Source: an uncultured Acetatifactor sp. (GTDB taxonomy: Bacteria; Bacillota; Clostridia; Lachnospirales; Lachnospiraceae). From it: 44,673 bases of DNA. Of this stretch, positions 1 through 7,668 are shown one piece after another (within the stretch, counting starts at the first letter, position 1; every line of letters begins with the position of its first letter). Location: positions 1 to 44,673 of the forward strand of contig CANQCF010000006.1 of NCBI GenBank assembly GCA_947589505.1, written 5' to 3'. The notes below the pieces were generated by a model. The model searched no databases. It saw only the letters and a list, made by a program, of their open reading frames with translations, and was not told the origin of the DNA. Made by a program: the position numbers and the translations under genes.

Positions 1-88
1 GAAGACCCTGCGTATGCAGGCCGTGAGCTACGCCCTCCAGGGCATCACCACCGTAGAGGAAGTCAAGCGCGTAACCTTCGAGGAATAA
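1..88 (+). CDS. pilB: Type IV pilus extension ATPase PilB (GspE family), C-terminal end only
   Basis: Only the last 28 codons are inside the window, read from base 2 to the TAA at 86-88. The peptide starts KTLRMQAVSYALQGITT and ends EEVKRVTFEE. This is the usual tail of PilB/GspE assembly ATPases, where a helix is followed by a 'G.TT.EEV.RVT.E' ending. The family powers pilin addition at the cytoplasmic side of the inner membrane platform PilC. The pilT and pilC genes just downstream favour PilB over a type II secretion GspE. The gene is cut by the window edge, so its Walker motifs and N-terminal domain cannot be checked. Confidence 0.8.
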   Translation, partial: KTLRMQAVSYALQGITTVEEVKRVTFEE

Positions 89-193
89 CGGAAAGTGCTG
101 ATATCTGCTGAAAATAAACAGACTGACTGCTCTCAGCGAAGAAAGCCGAGGACAGTGCAGGATTAGTGCCGAATCCGCAGTGAATAAAAAAGT

Positions 194-209
194 GACCGCG
201 AAAGTGGTC
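194..209 (+). other. Short GAAA-loop hairpin in the pilB-antitoxin gap
   Basis: GACCGC (194-199) pairs with GTGGTC (204-209), one G-U pair included, around a GAAA tetraloop. It lies in the 176-base gap between the pilB stop and the antitoxin start. No T-run follows, so it is not a terminator of the standard kind. It could be an RNA-processing or stabilising stem between pilB and the downstream genes. No c-di-GMP riboswitch core was found around it. Confidence 0.4.
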
Positions 210-264
210 GGATGGAGTATTTTCTCGATAAGCGTTAATAATGATGATGGAAAGGAGCGGTCTT

Positions 265-411
265 ATGGAAGCAGCTGAAAATCATCAGAGAATCATACAG
301 GGACAGCAGGAAGAGACCCGCAGACTGGTGACAGCGGGTTTGACACAGATAAAAGAAGGAAAAACAAAGGACTTTAATACCGTGTGCGACAGATTGGAGA
401 AAAAATACTAA
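265..411 (+). CDS. Small antitoxin-like protein (RelB/ParD type), 48 aa
   Basis: This short ORF starts at ATG 265 behind a good ribosome binding site (AAAGGAG, about 251-257) and stops at TAA 409-411. The protein is highly charged and ends DFNTVCDRLEKKY. Similar tails ('G.T.DF..V...LE.KY') are seen in small antitoxins encoded ahead of ParE/RelE toxins in Bacillota. Such antitoxins bind and neutralise the partner toxin and repress their own operon. The reading frame directly after it encodes the back part of a ParE/RelE-like toxin, which supports the assignment. Since the toxin is truncated, the antitoxin may be a relic or may still neutralise related toxins elsewhere. Identification is by motif and context only. 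Confidence 0.55.
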   Translation: MEAAENHQRIIQGQQEETRRLVTAGLTQIKEGKTKDFNTVCDRLEKKY

Positions 412-412
412 A

Positions 413-655
413 AATCCCTTCGCTGCAGAAAATACCGTGAAGGGGATCCGCAGGAAGATCCAGTCGTTAGAAGACTTTCCTGAGAAGAATGGGTTGGATG
501 AGGACGACATACTTGCAGGATTAGGAGTCCGAAAAACTTACTATCATAACTATAAGATATATTATGTGGTAGAAGAGGACTCCATATACATAATCAGAAT
601 TTTGCACAACTTGACGGACAGCACTTCACGGTTATACCACACATTTGGACTTTGA
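413..655 (+). pseudogene. ParE/RelE-family toxin, N-terminally truncated remnant
   Basis: An open frame from about base 413 to TGA 653-655 reads NPFAAENTVKGIRRKIQ, then LEDFPEKNG, then YKIYYVVEEDSIYIIRILH. This is the middle and end of a ParE/RelE toxin: the helix after 'NP..A', the central loop, and the final 'Y.I.Y.V..D.I.IIRI.H' strands. About 30 N-terminal residues, including the usual start 'M...V..T..A..DL..I', are missing. The frame runs straight into the antitoxin's last codons. A GTG at 437 gives a 72-residue ORF, but it has no ribosome binding site and starts in the middle of the fold. I read this as a deletion that removed the toxin start and left an inactive remnant inside the pilus operon. 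Confidence 0.6.
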
Positions 656-703
656 TTTTAAGAAAAAAGAATAAAAAAATAACATAATTCCGAGGATTAC
701 AGA

Positions 704-1777
704 ATGATTGAGAATGCAAGCGAGACAATAGTGCAGTACCTTCGGGTGGCGAAGCAGTTTGGCGCCTCCGACCTTCACCTGGCGGTGGGCGTCAGGCCCA
801 AATGCCGTATCCGCGGCGAACTTCAGGAGATCGCCGTAGCAGATAAGCTGCTTCCGGCGGATACGAAAGCTTTAGTAGAGGCTATGTTCACCCCGAGGCA
901 GCAGGAACTCTTCAATAAATTCGGCGAGGTGGACTTCGCCTACGCCGTTCCGGAGCTGGGGCGTTTCCGTGTGAACGCCTTCCGGCAGAGAGGATCCTGC
1001 GGAGCGGTGCTCCGTCTCGTAGGAACCGAGATCCCGAACCCTACCAGCCTGGGGATCCCCTTGAGCGTCGTGGAGCTGACGAAGAGAAAGCGCGGACTGG
1101 TCCTGGTGACCGGGCCTACCGGAAGCGGTAAGTCCACAACCCTGGCGTCCCTGATCGACGTGATCAACAAAAACTACAACACACATATCATAACATTGGA
1201 GGATCCCATTGAGTACCTCCACAACCACAATAAGGCAGTGGTGAACCAGAGAGAGATCGGCCTGGACACCCAGAGCTACGCCAACGGCCTTAGGGCGGCC
1301 CTCCGTGAGGATCCGGACGTGATCCTTGTAGGAGAGATGAGAGACCTGGATACGATCTCCACGGCGATCACCGCAGCCGAGACCGGACACCTGGTGTTCT
1401 CCACCTTACATACCATCGGCGCGGCACCCACCATCGACCGTATCATCGATGTGTTCCCGCCCCACCAGCAGGATCAGATCCGCATACAGCTCGCATCCGT
1501 GCTGGAGTGCGTTATCTCACAGCAGCTTCTTCCTACGTCGGATGGCAGGGGCCGGGTAGCAGCCTTCGAGGTCATGCACGCCACCGCCGCGATCAAGAAC
1601 CTGATCCGTGAGGGCAAGTCCCACCAGATCGACGGTATGATCCAGACCAGTAAGAAGATGGGCATGCAGACCATGGACGACGCCCTGTTTGAACTGTACT
1701 TAAAGCACCGCATCGACGGCGCAAGCGCTATCGAGTTCGCGACCGACCCGATGGTCATGCAGGAAAAGGTTTATTAA
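704..1777 (+). CDS. pilT: Type IV pilus retraction ATPase PilT
   Basis: The 357-residue protein has the normal length for PilT. It shows an N-terminal PAS-like part, Walker A (GPTGSGKST, about residues 137-145), an Asp box (ITLEDPIE), Walker B (DVILVGEMRD, about 205-214), a His box (GHLVFSTLHT) and the PilT-specific retraction motif AIKNLIREGKSHQI (about 296-309). PilT is a hexameric ATPase at the cytoplasmic base of the pilus that removes pilins and drives twitching and DNA uptake. ATG 704 follows GAGGA (692-696) at good spacing. The gene follows pilB, separated only by the decayed toxin-antitoxin pair, and precedes pilC. The retraction motif makes PilT far more likely than PilB or a secretion ATPase. 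Confidence 0.95.
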   Translation: MIENASETIVQYLRVAKQFGASDLHLAVGVRPKCRIRGELQEIAVADKLLPADTKALVEAMFTPRQQELFNKFGEVDFAYAVPELGRFRVNAFRQRGSCGAVLRLVGTEIPNPTSLGIPLSVVELTKRKRGLVLVTGPTGSGKSTTLASLIDVINKNYNTHIITLEDPIEYLHNHNKAVVNQREIGLDTQSYANGLRAALREDPDVILVGEMRDLDTISTAITAAETGHLVFSTLHTIGAAPTIDRIIDVFPPHQQDQIRIQLASVLECVISQQLLPTSDGRGRVAAFEVMHATAAIKNLIREGKSHQIDGMIQTSKKMGMQTMDDALFELYLKHRIDGASAIEFATDPMVMQEKVY

Positions 1778-1888
1778 GGGACAAAACACCTGCGCCGAGT
1801 GATCGGATCGGCCGGAGAAAAAGCGTGAAAGCACTAAGGAATATCTTGATTTCTGACGATATCTGTATTAGAAAGGAAACCGCAGAAA

Positions 1889-3097
1889 ATGCCAACATAC
1901 AAGTATCAGCTGATTGATGAAAAAGGCAAGACAAAAAAGGGCACCATCGACGCCAACGACGAGCAGACCGCCCGCCAGAGCTTAAAGCCGGACGGCACCC
2001 TGGTCTCCATCGAGATGGCGGGAGCCCTGGACAAGGAGATCAATATCAACATCGGCGCCCCCGTAAAGCCCAAGGAGCTTGCCATCTTCTGTAAGATGTT
2101 TAAGAGTATCCTGGCCGCCGGCGTTACGGTGATCGAGGCCCTGGGGATGCTGGCGGAACAGACGGAGAACAAGCAGTTCAAGGCAGTCATCGAGACCGTC
2201 CACGACGACGTCCAGAAGGGCGAGACCCTGTCGGGAGCCTTTGCGAAACACCCGAAGTTCTTCCCGGAGATGATGATCCAGATGACCGCGGCCGGCGAGG
2301 CTTCCGGCAGCCTGGAGACCTCCTTCGACCGACTTTCCCTGCACTTTGAAAAAGATTCCCACTTAAAGGCCCTGATCGGAAAATCCCTGGTGTATCCCAT
2401 TATTCTGATCTGTGTTATCATCGGCATAGTCATTCTGATGATGACGGTCATCGTTCCCCAGTTTACCAGTACCTTCGGTCAGCTGGGCGCAGAGCTTCCG
2501 GGAATCACCAAGGCGGTGGTGGCAATCAGCGATTTCATCATGCAGAAATGGTGGCTTATGCTGCTGATCATCGTCGCAGTAGTGGCGTTTATCAAAGGCT
2601 TTCAGAAGACGGAGCGGGGGGCTCTGCTCTTCGGACAGCTGGGCCTGAAGGCCCCCCTGTTCGGAAACCTCACCGTAAAGTCCGCGGCGGCAAGGCTGAC
2701 CCGGACCCTGAGCACCCTGGTGGCATCGGGTATGTCCCTGGTGGAGGCCATCCACATCACGGCGAGGATCATGACCAATGAGGTGGTAAAGCAGGCCCTG
2801 CTCAAGGCGGAGCAGGACGTCATGCAGGGCATTCCTCTTTCGACTCCCCTTAAGGAATGCGAGGTGTTCCCGCCCATGGTTCCCCAGATGGTGAAGATCG
2901 GCGAGGAGACCGGTAGCATGGAGGATATGCTGAGCAAGATCGCGGACTACTACGACGAGGAAGTGGAGATGGCCACCGAGTCCCTGATGGCGGCCATGGA
3001 ACCCCTGATCATCATCGTTATGGCGGGAGTGGTTGTCCCCATCATTCTGGCTATCATGCTTCCTATGCTGAGCATCAACAATGCCATCGGAGTATAG
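1889..3097 (+). CDS. pilC: Type IV pilus inner-membrane platform protein PilC
   Basis: The 402-residue protein has the two tandem GspF domains of the platform family (about residues 65-190 and 270-395). Each carries the pattern 'F...L...L.AG....E.L..L': FCKMFKSILAAGVTVIEAL in the first and RTLSTLVASGMSLVEA in the second. Three hydrophobic spans lie near residues 165-190, 217-236 and 370-395. PilC sits in the cytoplasmic membrane and couples PilB and PilT rotation to pilin insertion or extraction. ATG 1889 is preceded by GAAAGGAAACC. The 111-base gap after pilT has no clear terminator, so the two are probably cotranscribed. Confidence 0.95.
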   Translation: MPTYKYQLIDEKGKTKKGTIDANDEQTARQSLKPDGTLVSIEMAGALDKEININIGAPVKPKELAIFCKMFKSILAAGVTVIEALGMLAEQTENKQFKAVIETVHDDVQKGETLSGAFAKHPKFFPEMMIQMTAAGEASGSLETSFDRLSLHFEKDSHLKALIGKSLVYPIILICVIIGIVILMMTVIVPQFTSTFGQLGAELPGITKAVVAISDFIMQKWWLMLLIIVAVVAFIKGFQKTERGALLFGQLGLKAPLFGNLTVKSAAARLTRTLSTLVASGMSLVEAIHITARIMTNEVVKQALLKAEQDVMQGIPLSTPLKECEVFPPMVPQMVKIGEETGSMEDMLSKIADYYDEEVEMATESLMAAMEPLIIIVMAGVVVPIILAIMLPMLSINNAIGV

Positions 3098-3140
3098 GAT
3101 ATTAAATAGAAACAGAAAAACAGCAGGAAAGAGGAAGACA

Positions 3141-3665
3141 TTGAGGCGGTTTTGGAAGAGAAAGATGAATGACGGCGGCTTTTCCATGGTGGAGCTGGTC
3201 ATCGTGATCGCCATCATGGCGATCCTCATCGGTATCGTGGGCATGAATGTTATCCCCCAGGTGGAGAACACCAGAAGGGCGACCGACGCCGAGGTGTTGA
3301 GCGCACTGCTGTCTGAGTCCATGGCGGCATGGAGCCAGGTGGATGCCTGCAGGAATGATATGCAGTTCCAAGTGACGGTGGGCTCCGATTACAGTCTGGT
3401 TATCGCGGCAGACGCAGGAGGCGGCGACGAGGCCCAGGCGGTCTACGATAAGCTCCTGGAGCTGGAAGGGATAGAAGAGGACGCCGGGGGAAAGACCGGC
3501 AGAAGGATGAGTTCCTCGGCGGGCAGGGAAATGGAAGATTTTTATATTTTCTTTGACGCGGCAAATCACGGGGGCGTATATCTCTCGACGGAGGCGATCG
3601 CCTCTGAGGACGCCGATGTGACGCCCATCGAGGGCTTTGAGGGTTACGTGTTCCGGTCCAGGTAA
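3141..3665 (+). CDS. Type IV prepilin, major-pilin paralogue 1
   Basis: This prepilin has a short basic leader ending DGG, then FSMVELVIVIAIMAIL, the class III signal and hydrophobic helix cut by PilD before Phe; Glu5 is present. I prefer the TTG start at 3141, which follows AGGAAAGAGG and gives a 13-residue leader. ATG 3165 gives only a 5-residue leader and has a weaker site, and the upstream ATG 3081 overlaps the end of pilC. The mature head ends FEGYVFRSR, nearly the same as the ending of the next gene. The first 50 mature residues match that paralogue closely, while the heads differ. It is either a second major pilin or an abundant minor subunit. Hand count at 3361-3480 gives 73 G/C of 120 bases, matching the GC-rich core genes. 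Confidence 0.88.
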   Translation: MRRFWKRKMNDGGFSMVELVIVIAIMAILIGIVGMNVIPQVENTRRATDAEVLSALLSESMAAWSQVDACRNDMQFQVTVGSDYSLVIAADAGGGDEAQAVYDKLLELEGIEEDAGGKTGRRMSSSAGREMEDFYIFFDAANHGGVYLSTEAIASEDADVTPIEGFEGYVFRSR

Positions 3666-3769
3666 GGTCTCAGGACCGCGGGGGCAAGGCGGGAACAGGG
3701 CCGGGAGGCATTTGGGAATCATTTTTAAGGAAGGTTATATTGAGGGCTGTCGCCATGAATGGTCCTCTC

Positions 3770-3775
3770 TATAAT
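3770..3775 (+). promoter_or_regulatory. Possible -10 box ahead of pilin 2
   Basis: A perfect TATAAT lies 45 bases before the second pilin start. No convincing -35 is present at 16-18 bases; TTGAGG at 3740-3745 is 24 bases away. An extra promoter for the most abundant subunit would make biological sense, but the sequence support is partial. Confidence 0.3.
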
Positions 3776-3820
3776 AAAACAAAGTAAAATGCAAAACAAA
3801 GCAGAAAGGAGAGGTTTCAA

Positions 3821-4309
3821 ATGAAAATGTCAGAGAAACTTCAGGAAATCAAGAAGGACAACAAGGGATTCTCCCTGGTTGAGCTGATCATCGTTATCGC
3901 TATCATGGCGATCCTGATCGGTATCGTGGGTATGAACGTCATCCCTCAGATCGAGAACGCAAGAAGGGCTACCGACGCACAGGTGATCAGTGCCCTGGTA
4001 TCCGAGGCAATGGAAGCATGGACTCAGGTAGACAGCGCAGCTAGGACTACAACCCTTCAAGTATCAGTAGGTAGTGATGGTGCACTGACCTTGTCTAAGC
4101 AAGGTGGCGAAAATGCAAATCTTGAGACAAAATTTGAGCAGCTTGCATTTACTGGTACTGGTGAAAACAGAAAGCTGAAGTCAGATGCAGGTCAGAAATT
4201 AGGCAAAATAGAAGATGGTAAAGGTATTACGATTCACTGCGATATGACTAAGGGCGTATATATTGAAACTCTTACCGGCTTCGAGGGCTACGAGTTCGAG
4301 TCCAGGTAA
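3821..4309 (+). CDS. Type IV prepilin, major-pilin paralogue 2 (mosaic composition)
   Basis: The 162-residue prepilin has a 16-residue leader ending in Gly, followed by FSLVELIIVIAIMAIL with Glu5. ATG 3821 follows a strong AGAAAGGAGAGG. After PilD processing it would polymerise into the pilus shaft. Its strong ribosome binding site and compact 146-residue mature form make it the best candidate for the main pilin. The N-terminal helix and the ending (GFEGYEFESR) are shared with the preceding paralogue, but the central head is unrelated. That centre is also AT-rich: 73 G/C of 180 bases at 4081-4260, against 59 of 120 at 3841-3960 in its own 5' part. The gene therefore looks mosaic, with a replaced variable region between conserved ends. 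Confidence 0.9.
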   Translation: MKMSEKLQEIKKDNKGFSLVELIIVIAIMAILIGIVGMNVIPQIENARRATDAQVISALVSEAMEAWTQVDSAARTTTLQVSVGSDGALTLSKQGGENANLETKFEQLAFTGTGENRKLKSDAGQKLGKIEDGKGITIHCDMTKGVYIETLTGFEGYEFESR

Positions 4310-4357
4310 AAGAGTCTTAACCGTCGGGCACAACTGAAACGGAGGGAACGGTCGGAA

Positions 4358-5119
4358 ATGACAGGCATTTACAGGGCGATGGCCTATGGTATCCTATTTC
4401 TGTGTGGACTCATCAGCGGCGGCTTTGTAAATGTCTGTGCGGACCGGCTCCCAAAGCGGGAGAGCCTTCGAAAGAAAGCCTCCTGCGGCAGTTGTAGGGA
4501 GGAGCTTAGGCGGAAGGATCAGATCCCTTTGGTTTCCTACTTATTGCTGAAAGGCAGGTGCCGCTCCTGCGGGGCGAGGATTTCGGTCCGGTATCCCTTA
4601 ACGGAGTTGGTCAATGGAGTCTTGTACATCACCGTTTTCATGGCAAACGGTTTCAATCTCATGAGTGGGCTCTATTGCCTTATGACATCTGCCTTTTTAG
4701 TAATAAGCATTGTGGATGAACAAACGCTGGAGATTCCGCTTCCCTGTAATCTCTTTCTGGGGACAGTTGGAATCCTTGCGTGTATTTTGGATTTTACGAA
4801 TCTTTTGGAACATCTCCTGGGAGCGGCGGTGATCTTTCTTCTCCTGTACGCCCTCTACTTCTTCTCAAAGGGAGCGGCCATCGGGGGCGGGGACGTAAAG
4901 CTCATGGCTGCGGCGGGGCTGATCCTGGGATGGAAGAAAATTTTGATCGCCTTCCTCTTAGCCTGTATCATCGGATCGGTGTGTCATCTGATCCGCATGA
5001 AGGTTTCAAAGGCGGGGAGCGTTCTGGCAATGGGGCCCTATCTCTGTATCGGGGCCTGGATCTGCGCCCTGTGGGGCGATGAATTCCTACATTGGTACCT
5101 GTCTTTTCTGATTGTCTGA
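4358..5119 (+). CDS. pilD: Prepilin peptidase / N-methyltransferase PilD
   Basis: The 253-residue polytopic protein is an A24 aspartic peptidase. It has the N-terminal cysteine motif with two CxxC pairs (C43/C46 and C68/C71) linked to PLVSYLLLKGRC, typical of the bifunctional enzymes. The catalytic aspartates are D120 (in IVDEQTLEIP) and D179 (in GGGDVKL). It cleaves prepilin leaders on the cytoplasmic side of the membrane and methylates the new N-terminal residue. All six prepilins in this window have suitable sites. ATG 4358 follows ACGGAGGGAACGG. It is 48 bases behind pilin 2, in the same transcription direction. Confidence 0.94.
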   Translation: MTGIYRAMAYGILFLCGLISGGFVNVCADRLPKRESLRKKASCGSCREELRRKDQIPLVSYLLLKGRCRSCGARISVRYPLTELVNGVLYITVFMANGFNLMSGLYCLMTSAFLVISIVDEQTLEIPLPCNLFLGTVGILACILDFTNLLEHLLGAAVIFLLLYALYFFSKGAAIGGGDVKLMAAAGLILGWKKILIAFLLACIIGSVCHLIRMKVSKAGSVLAMGPYLCIGAWICALWGDEFLHWYLSFLIV

Positions 5120-5226
5120 CAGAGGATTTTGGAAACGCAGGGACTGCGGACGGCACCGGCGGAAGGGGCCGGGCAGTCGGGCAATGAGAAAAGGCAGGAA
5201 CAAAAGCATAAAGGAGAATGCATCTT

Positions 5227-6906
5227 ATGGCAAAGAAAGTATTAAGTATTCAGGCCGGCGTCTGGTGGACTAAGGTAGCGGTGATGGAGTACGGGGTGAA
5301 GCATCCCCAGGTATTCGAAGTCTTTACCTTCCGCACGCCGGACCACGCGGTGGAGGACGGGTATATCCGGGAGCGGGAGGGCCTTGCGAACCAGCTCCGG
5401 GCGGAGCTCAGCAAGCGGAAGATTTCCGAGCGGAAGGTGATCTTCTCCATCAACTCCGCAAAAGTCGTATCCAGGGAGGACATGGTTCCCAAGGTGCGTG
5501 ACAGCCAGCTGAAGAACCTGGTCATGGAGCGGGCCCGGGAGATTTTCCCCATGGATATCAACAGCTACACCATCAGCTATACCAAGATGGGGATGCTGGA
5601 TGGAGACCCGAAAAAGCAGGTAAAACTCCTTCTGGTAGCGGTTCCCGACAACCTGCTCTCGAATTACGTGAGTTTCGCGGAGCTGGCGGGCCTGGAGATC
5701 GAGACTTTCGAGTATATGGGCAACTGCGCCATGCAGTTCATCGCGAAGAACTATATCGAGGACTCCGTCATCGTACAGCTGGAGGAGCGCTCCACCATCG
5801 TTTCCGTGGTGAAGGACAATCAGCTTGTGTTCCAGAGAGTGGCGCCCCACGGCTATGACGCGACCCTTTCGGCCGCCATCGACAATCCGGTGCTGGGACT
5901 CCGGGAGGATCAGGAAACTTTCGAGTTCTTATGCAAAAACAACGTCACCCGGGATAAGATCAGGCCGGAGATGTTCTCCGACTCCGTGATCGTGGACCCG
6001 GAGGAGAGGCGGATCGCGATCCAGCAGGCCTACGATGCCATCAAGGAGTCCATGGACTATCACGTCCGGATCGTGGTCTCCGCGCTGGAGTTCTATCAGA
6101 ACCAGTATAAGATGCCCCTGAGGGGTACCCTGCACCTGATCGGCGACGGCATGCGGATCCAGGGCATGAAGCGGGCTTTCGATACGAAGATCAACATCGA
6201 GGTGGAGAAAGGTGACTATCTCTCCCTGGTTAAGATGGATAAGAAGTCCGGCACTTCCCTGGCGGAGGGCGAGAGCCTGGGCCTTCTCTCCATCTTCGGC
6301 GCCACCATCAGCCCCATGGGAATCATGCCCAAGGAACTGACGGAGCGGGCGAATAAGCGGAATTCCACAAAGATTGCCGCCATGGTGTTTGCAGGAGCTG
6401 CCCTGATCAGCGTCGGGCTGGTAGGCTTTGCCTATTTCAGGCTGTTCAGCGCGCAGCAGGAGCAGGAGAGGCTTAAGGCCCGGATCGCGGAGCTGGAGCC
6501 GGTGAATGAGATCTACGAGGAGAACAATTATTACAGAGGACAGGCGGAGCAGTACCGTACCTTCGACAATATGACGAAGACCCAGAACGAAAATCTGGAA
6601 CAGCTGATCGCGGATCTGGAGAAATATTTCCCCACTACAGTGGTGATTTCCAGTCTGAGCGCTGCCGACGGACGCGTTACCATGAGTGTTACCTGTGACG
6701 AGAAGATGACGGTGGCACAGCTGCTGATCAACTTGAAAGAGGTGGGGTATCTCACGGATATCTCCATTCCCTCTATCAGCCGTGTTGAGTCGGAGGCGGA
6801 CGAGGAGGCCGGCATCGAAGCGTATGAGGGCTGGCAGTTTACCGTTTCAGCGACGATCAATGTTCTTACGGAAGCAAATACCGTGAACGGTCAGGTCGTG
6901 GAATAG
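5227..6906 (+). CDS. pilM: Fused PilM-PilN pilus alignment protein
   Basis: One 559-residue protein combines two components that are usually separate. Residues 1 to about 365 are PilM: an actin/FtsA-like fold starting KKVLSIQAG, with VFSINSAKVVSRE-type strands and a late GDGMRIQG nucleotide-site segment. A single membrane span lies near residues 381-403, followed by a short coiled segment and a PilN-like periplasm-type ferredoxin fold that ends before residue 559. ATG 5227 is preferred over ATG 5218, because AAGGAG (5211-5216) touches the latter but is 10 bases from the former. In other bacteria PilM binds the short cytoplasmic tail of PilN, so fusion would make that contact permanent. The next gene is the PilO partner, 15 bases away. 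Confidence 0.85.
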   Translation: MAKKVLSIQAGVWWTKVAVMEYGVKHPQVFEVFTFRTPDHAVEDGYIREREGLANQLRAELSKRKISERKVIFSINSAKVVSREDMVPKVRDSQLKNLVMERAREIFPMDINSYTISYTKMGMLDGDPKKQVKLLLVAVPDNLLSNYVSFAELAGLEIETFEYMGNCAMQFIAKNYIEDSVIVQLEERSTIVSVVKDNQLVFQRVAPHGYDATLSAAIDNPVLGLREDQETFEFLCKNNVTRDKIRPEMFSDSVIVDPEERRIAIQQAYDAIKESMDYHVRIVVSALEFYQNQYKMPLRGTLHLIGDGMRIQGMKRAFDTKINIEVEKGDYLSLVKMDKKSGTSLAEGESLGLLSIFGATISPMGIMPKELTERANKRNSTKIAAMVFAGAALISVGLVGFAYFRLFSAQQEQERLKARIAELEPVNEIYEENNYYRGQAEQYRTFDNMTKTQNENLEQLIADLEKYFPTTVVISSLSAADGRVTMSVTCDEKMTVAQLLINLKEVGYLTDISIPSISRVESEADEEAGIEAYEGWQFTVSATINVLTEANTVNGQVVE

Positions 6907-6921
6907 CAGGGGGATAATGAG

Positions 6922-7575
6922 ATGAAAAAGATGGGAATGTCGGATTCGGAAAAAAGGCTCTTACTGATCGTTCTTGCGCTGCTCATGCTTGTGTGCGCAT
7001 ACTTTTTCGGCTTTCAAAAGATGATGGAGAAGGCGCAGGTGATCGAGGTCAATAACGCGCAGGACAGCGCTACAGTGGCTGCCCTGGAGGATATGGTGGC
7101 GCGCCAGGCGGAGACGATACAGGAGACGGAAGAGTTTAAGTCTTATATCGATCAGGTGATCGAGAAGTATCCGCCTGATCTGCTTCAGGAGAAATCCATT
7201 TATTTAGTGCAGCAGATGGAGGATATCGTGGGTGTGGATTACTCGTCGATCTCTTTCGTGATGCAGAATATTCTGATGAACTTTTCCGGCGCGCGGGATG
7301 GGGAGCTGGATCCCGTGGGCTGCTATGCAGCCTTAAGCCTTCCGTTCTCAGCGGATTATGAACAGTTCAAGAGTCTCCTGAACTATACAGCGGAGCAGAA
7401 GGACAGGACGACGATCCCGAATGTATCCGTTGCCTATGATCAGGCGACGGGGATCCTGAGGGGTTCGCTTACTTTTCGGATGTATTATCTGACGAACACC
7501 GGAAAGGTATATGAGGACTTCCCTGCGACCGGGATTGAGAGCGGAGTCAGCAATATTTTCCAGAGTGAGAAATAA
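6922..7575 (+). CDS. pilO: PilO-like pilus alignment protein
   Basis: The 217-residue protein has a short basic N-terminus, one membrane span (LLLIVLALLMLVCAYFFGF, about residues 13-31), a helical region (about 35-90) and a small mixed fold with LPFSADYEQFKSLLNYTAEQ. The last matches the PilO pattern 'G....F..FL..L'. PilO pairs with PilN to connect the cytoplasmic ring to the growing pilus. Sequence identity within this family is low, so the call rests on architecture and position directly after pilM-pilN. It starts at ATG 6922 behind CAGGGGGATAATGAG. Confidence 0.75.
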   Translation: MKKMGMSDSEKRLLLIVLALLMLVCAYFFGFQKMMEKAQVIEVNNAQDSATVAALEDMVARQAETIQETEEFKSYIDQVIEKYPPDLLQEKSIYLVQQMEDIVGVDYSSISFVMQNILMNFSGARDGELDPVGCYAALSLPFSADYEQFKSLLNYTAEQKDRTTIPNVSVAYDQATGILRGSLTFRMYYLTNTGKVYEDFPATGIESGVSNIFQSEK

Positions 7576-7668
7576 TGCCGGACTGCAAATTTGACGCAGG
7601 ATGCCCGGAGAGACGCCGGGTCAGGCAAAACAAGGCGGACTGCGGCGGACAGGATGTGGGATGAAAAT

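Noticed and set aside
100..235. Possible riboswitch between pilB and the antitoxin, since pili are often under c-di-GMP control
   Set aside because: No GEMM or class II c-di-GMP core was recognised; only one short hairpin is clear.
437..655. Intact 72-residue toxin starting at GTG 437
   Set aside because: No ribosome binding site, and the protein begins in the middle of the ParE/RelE fold; read as a remnant.
2363..3322. A 319-residue - strand ORF opposite pilC
   Set aside because: A His/Asp-rich shadow product with no ribosome binding site; pilC is certain on the + strand.
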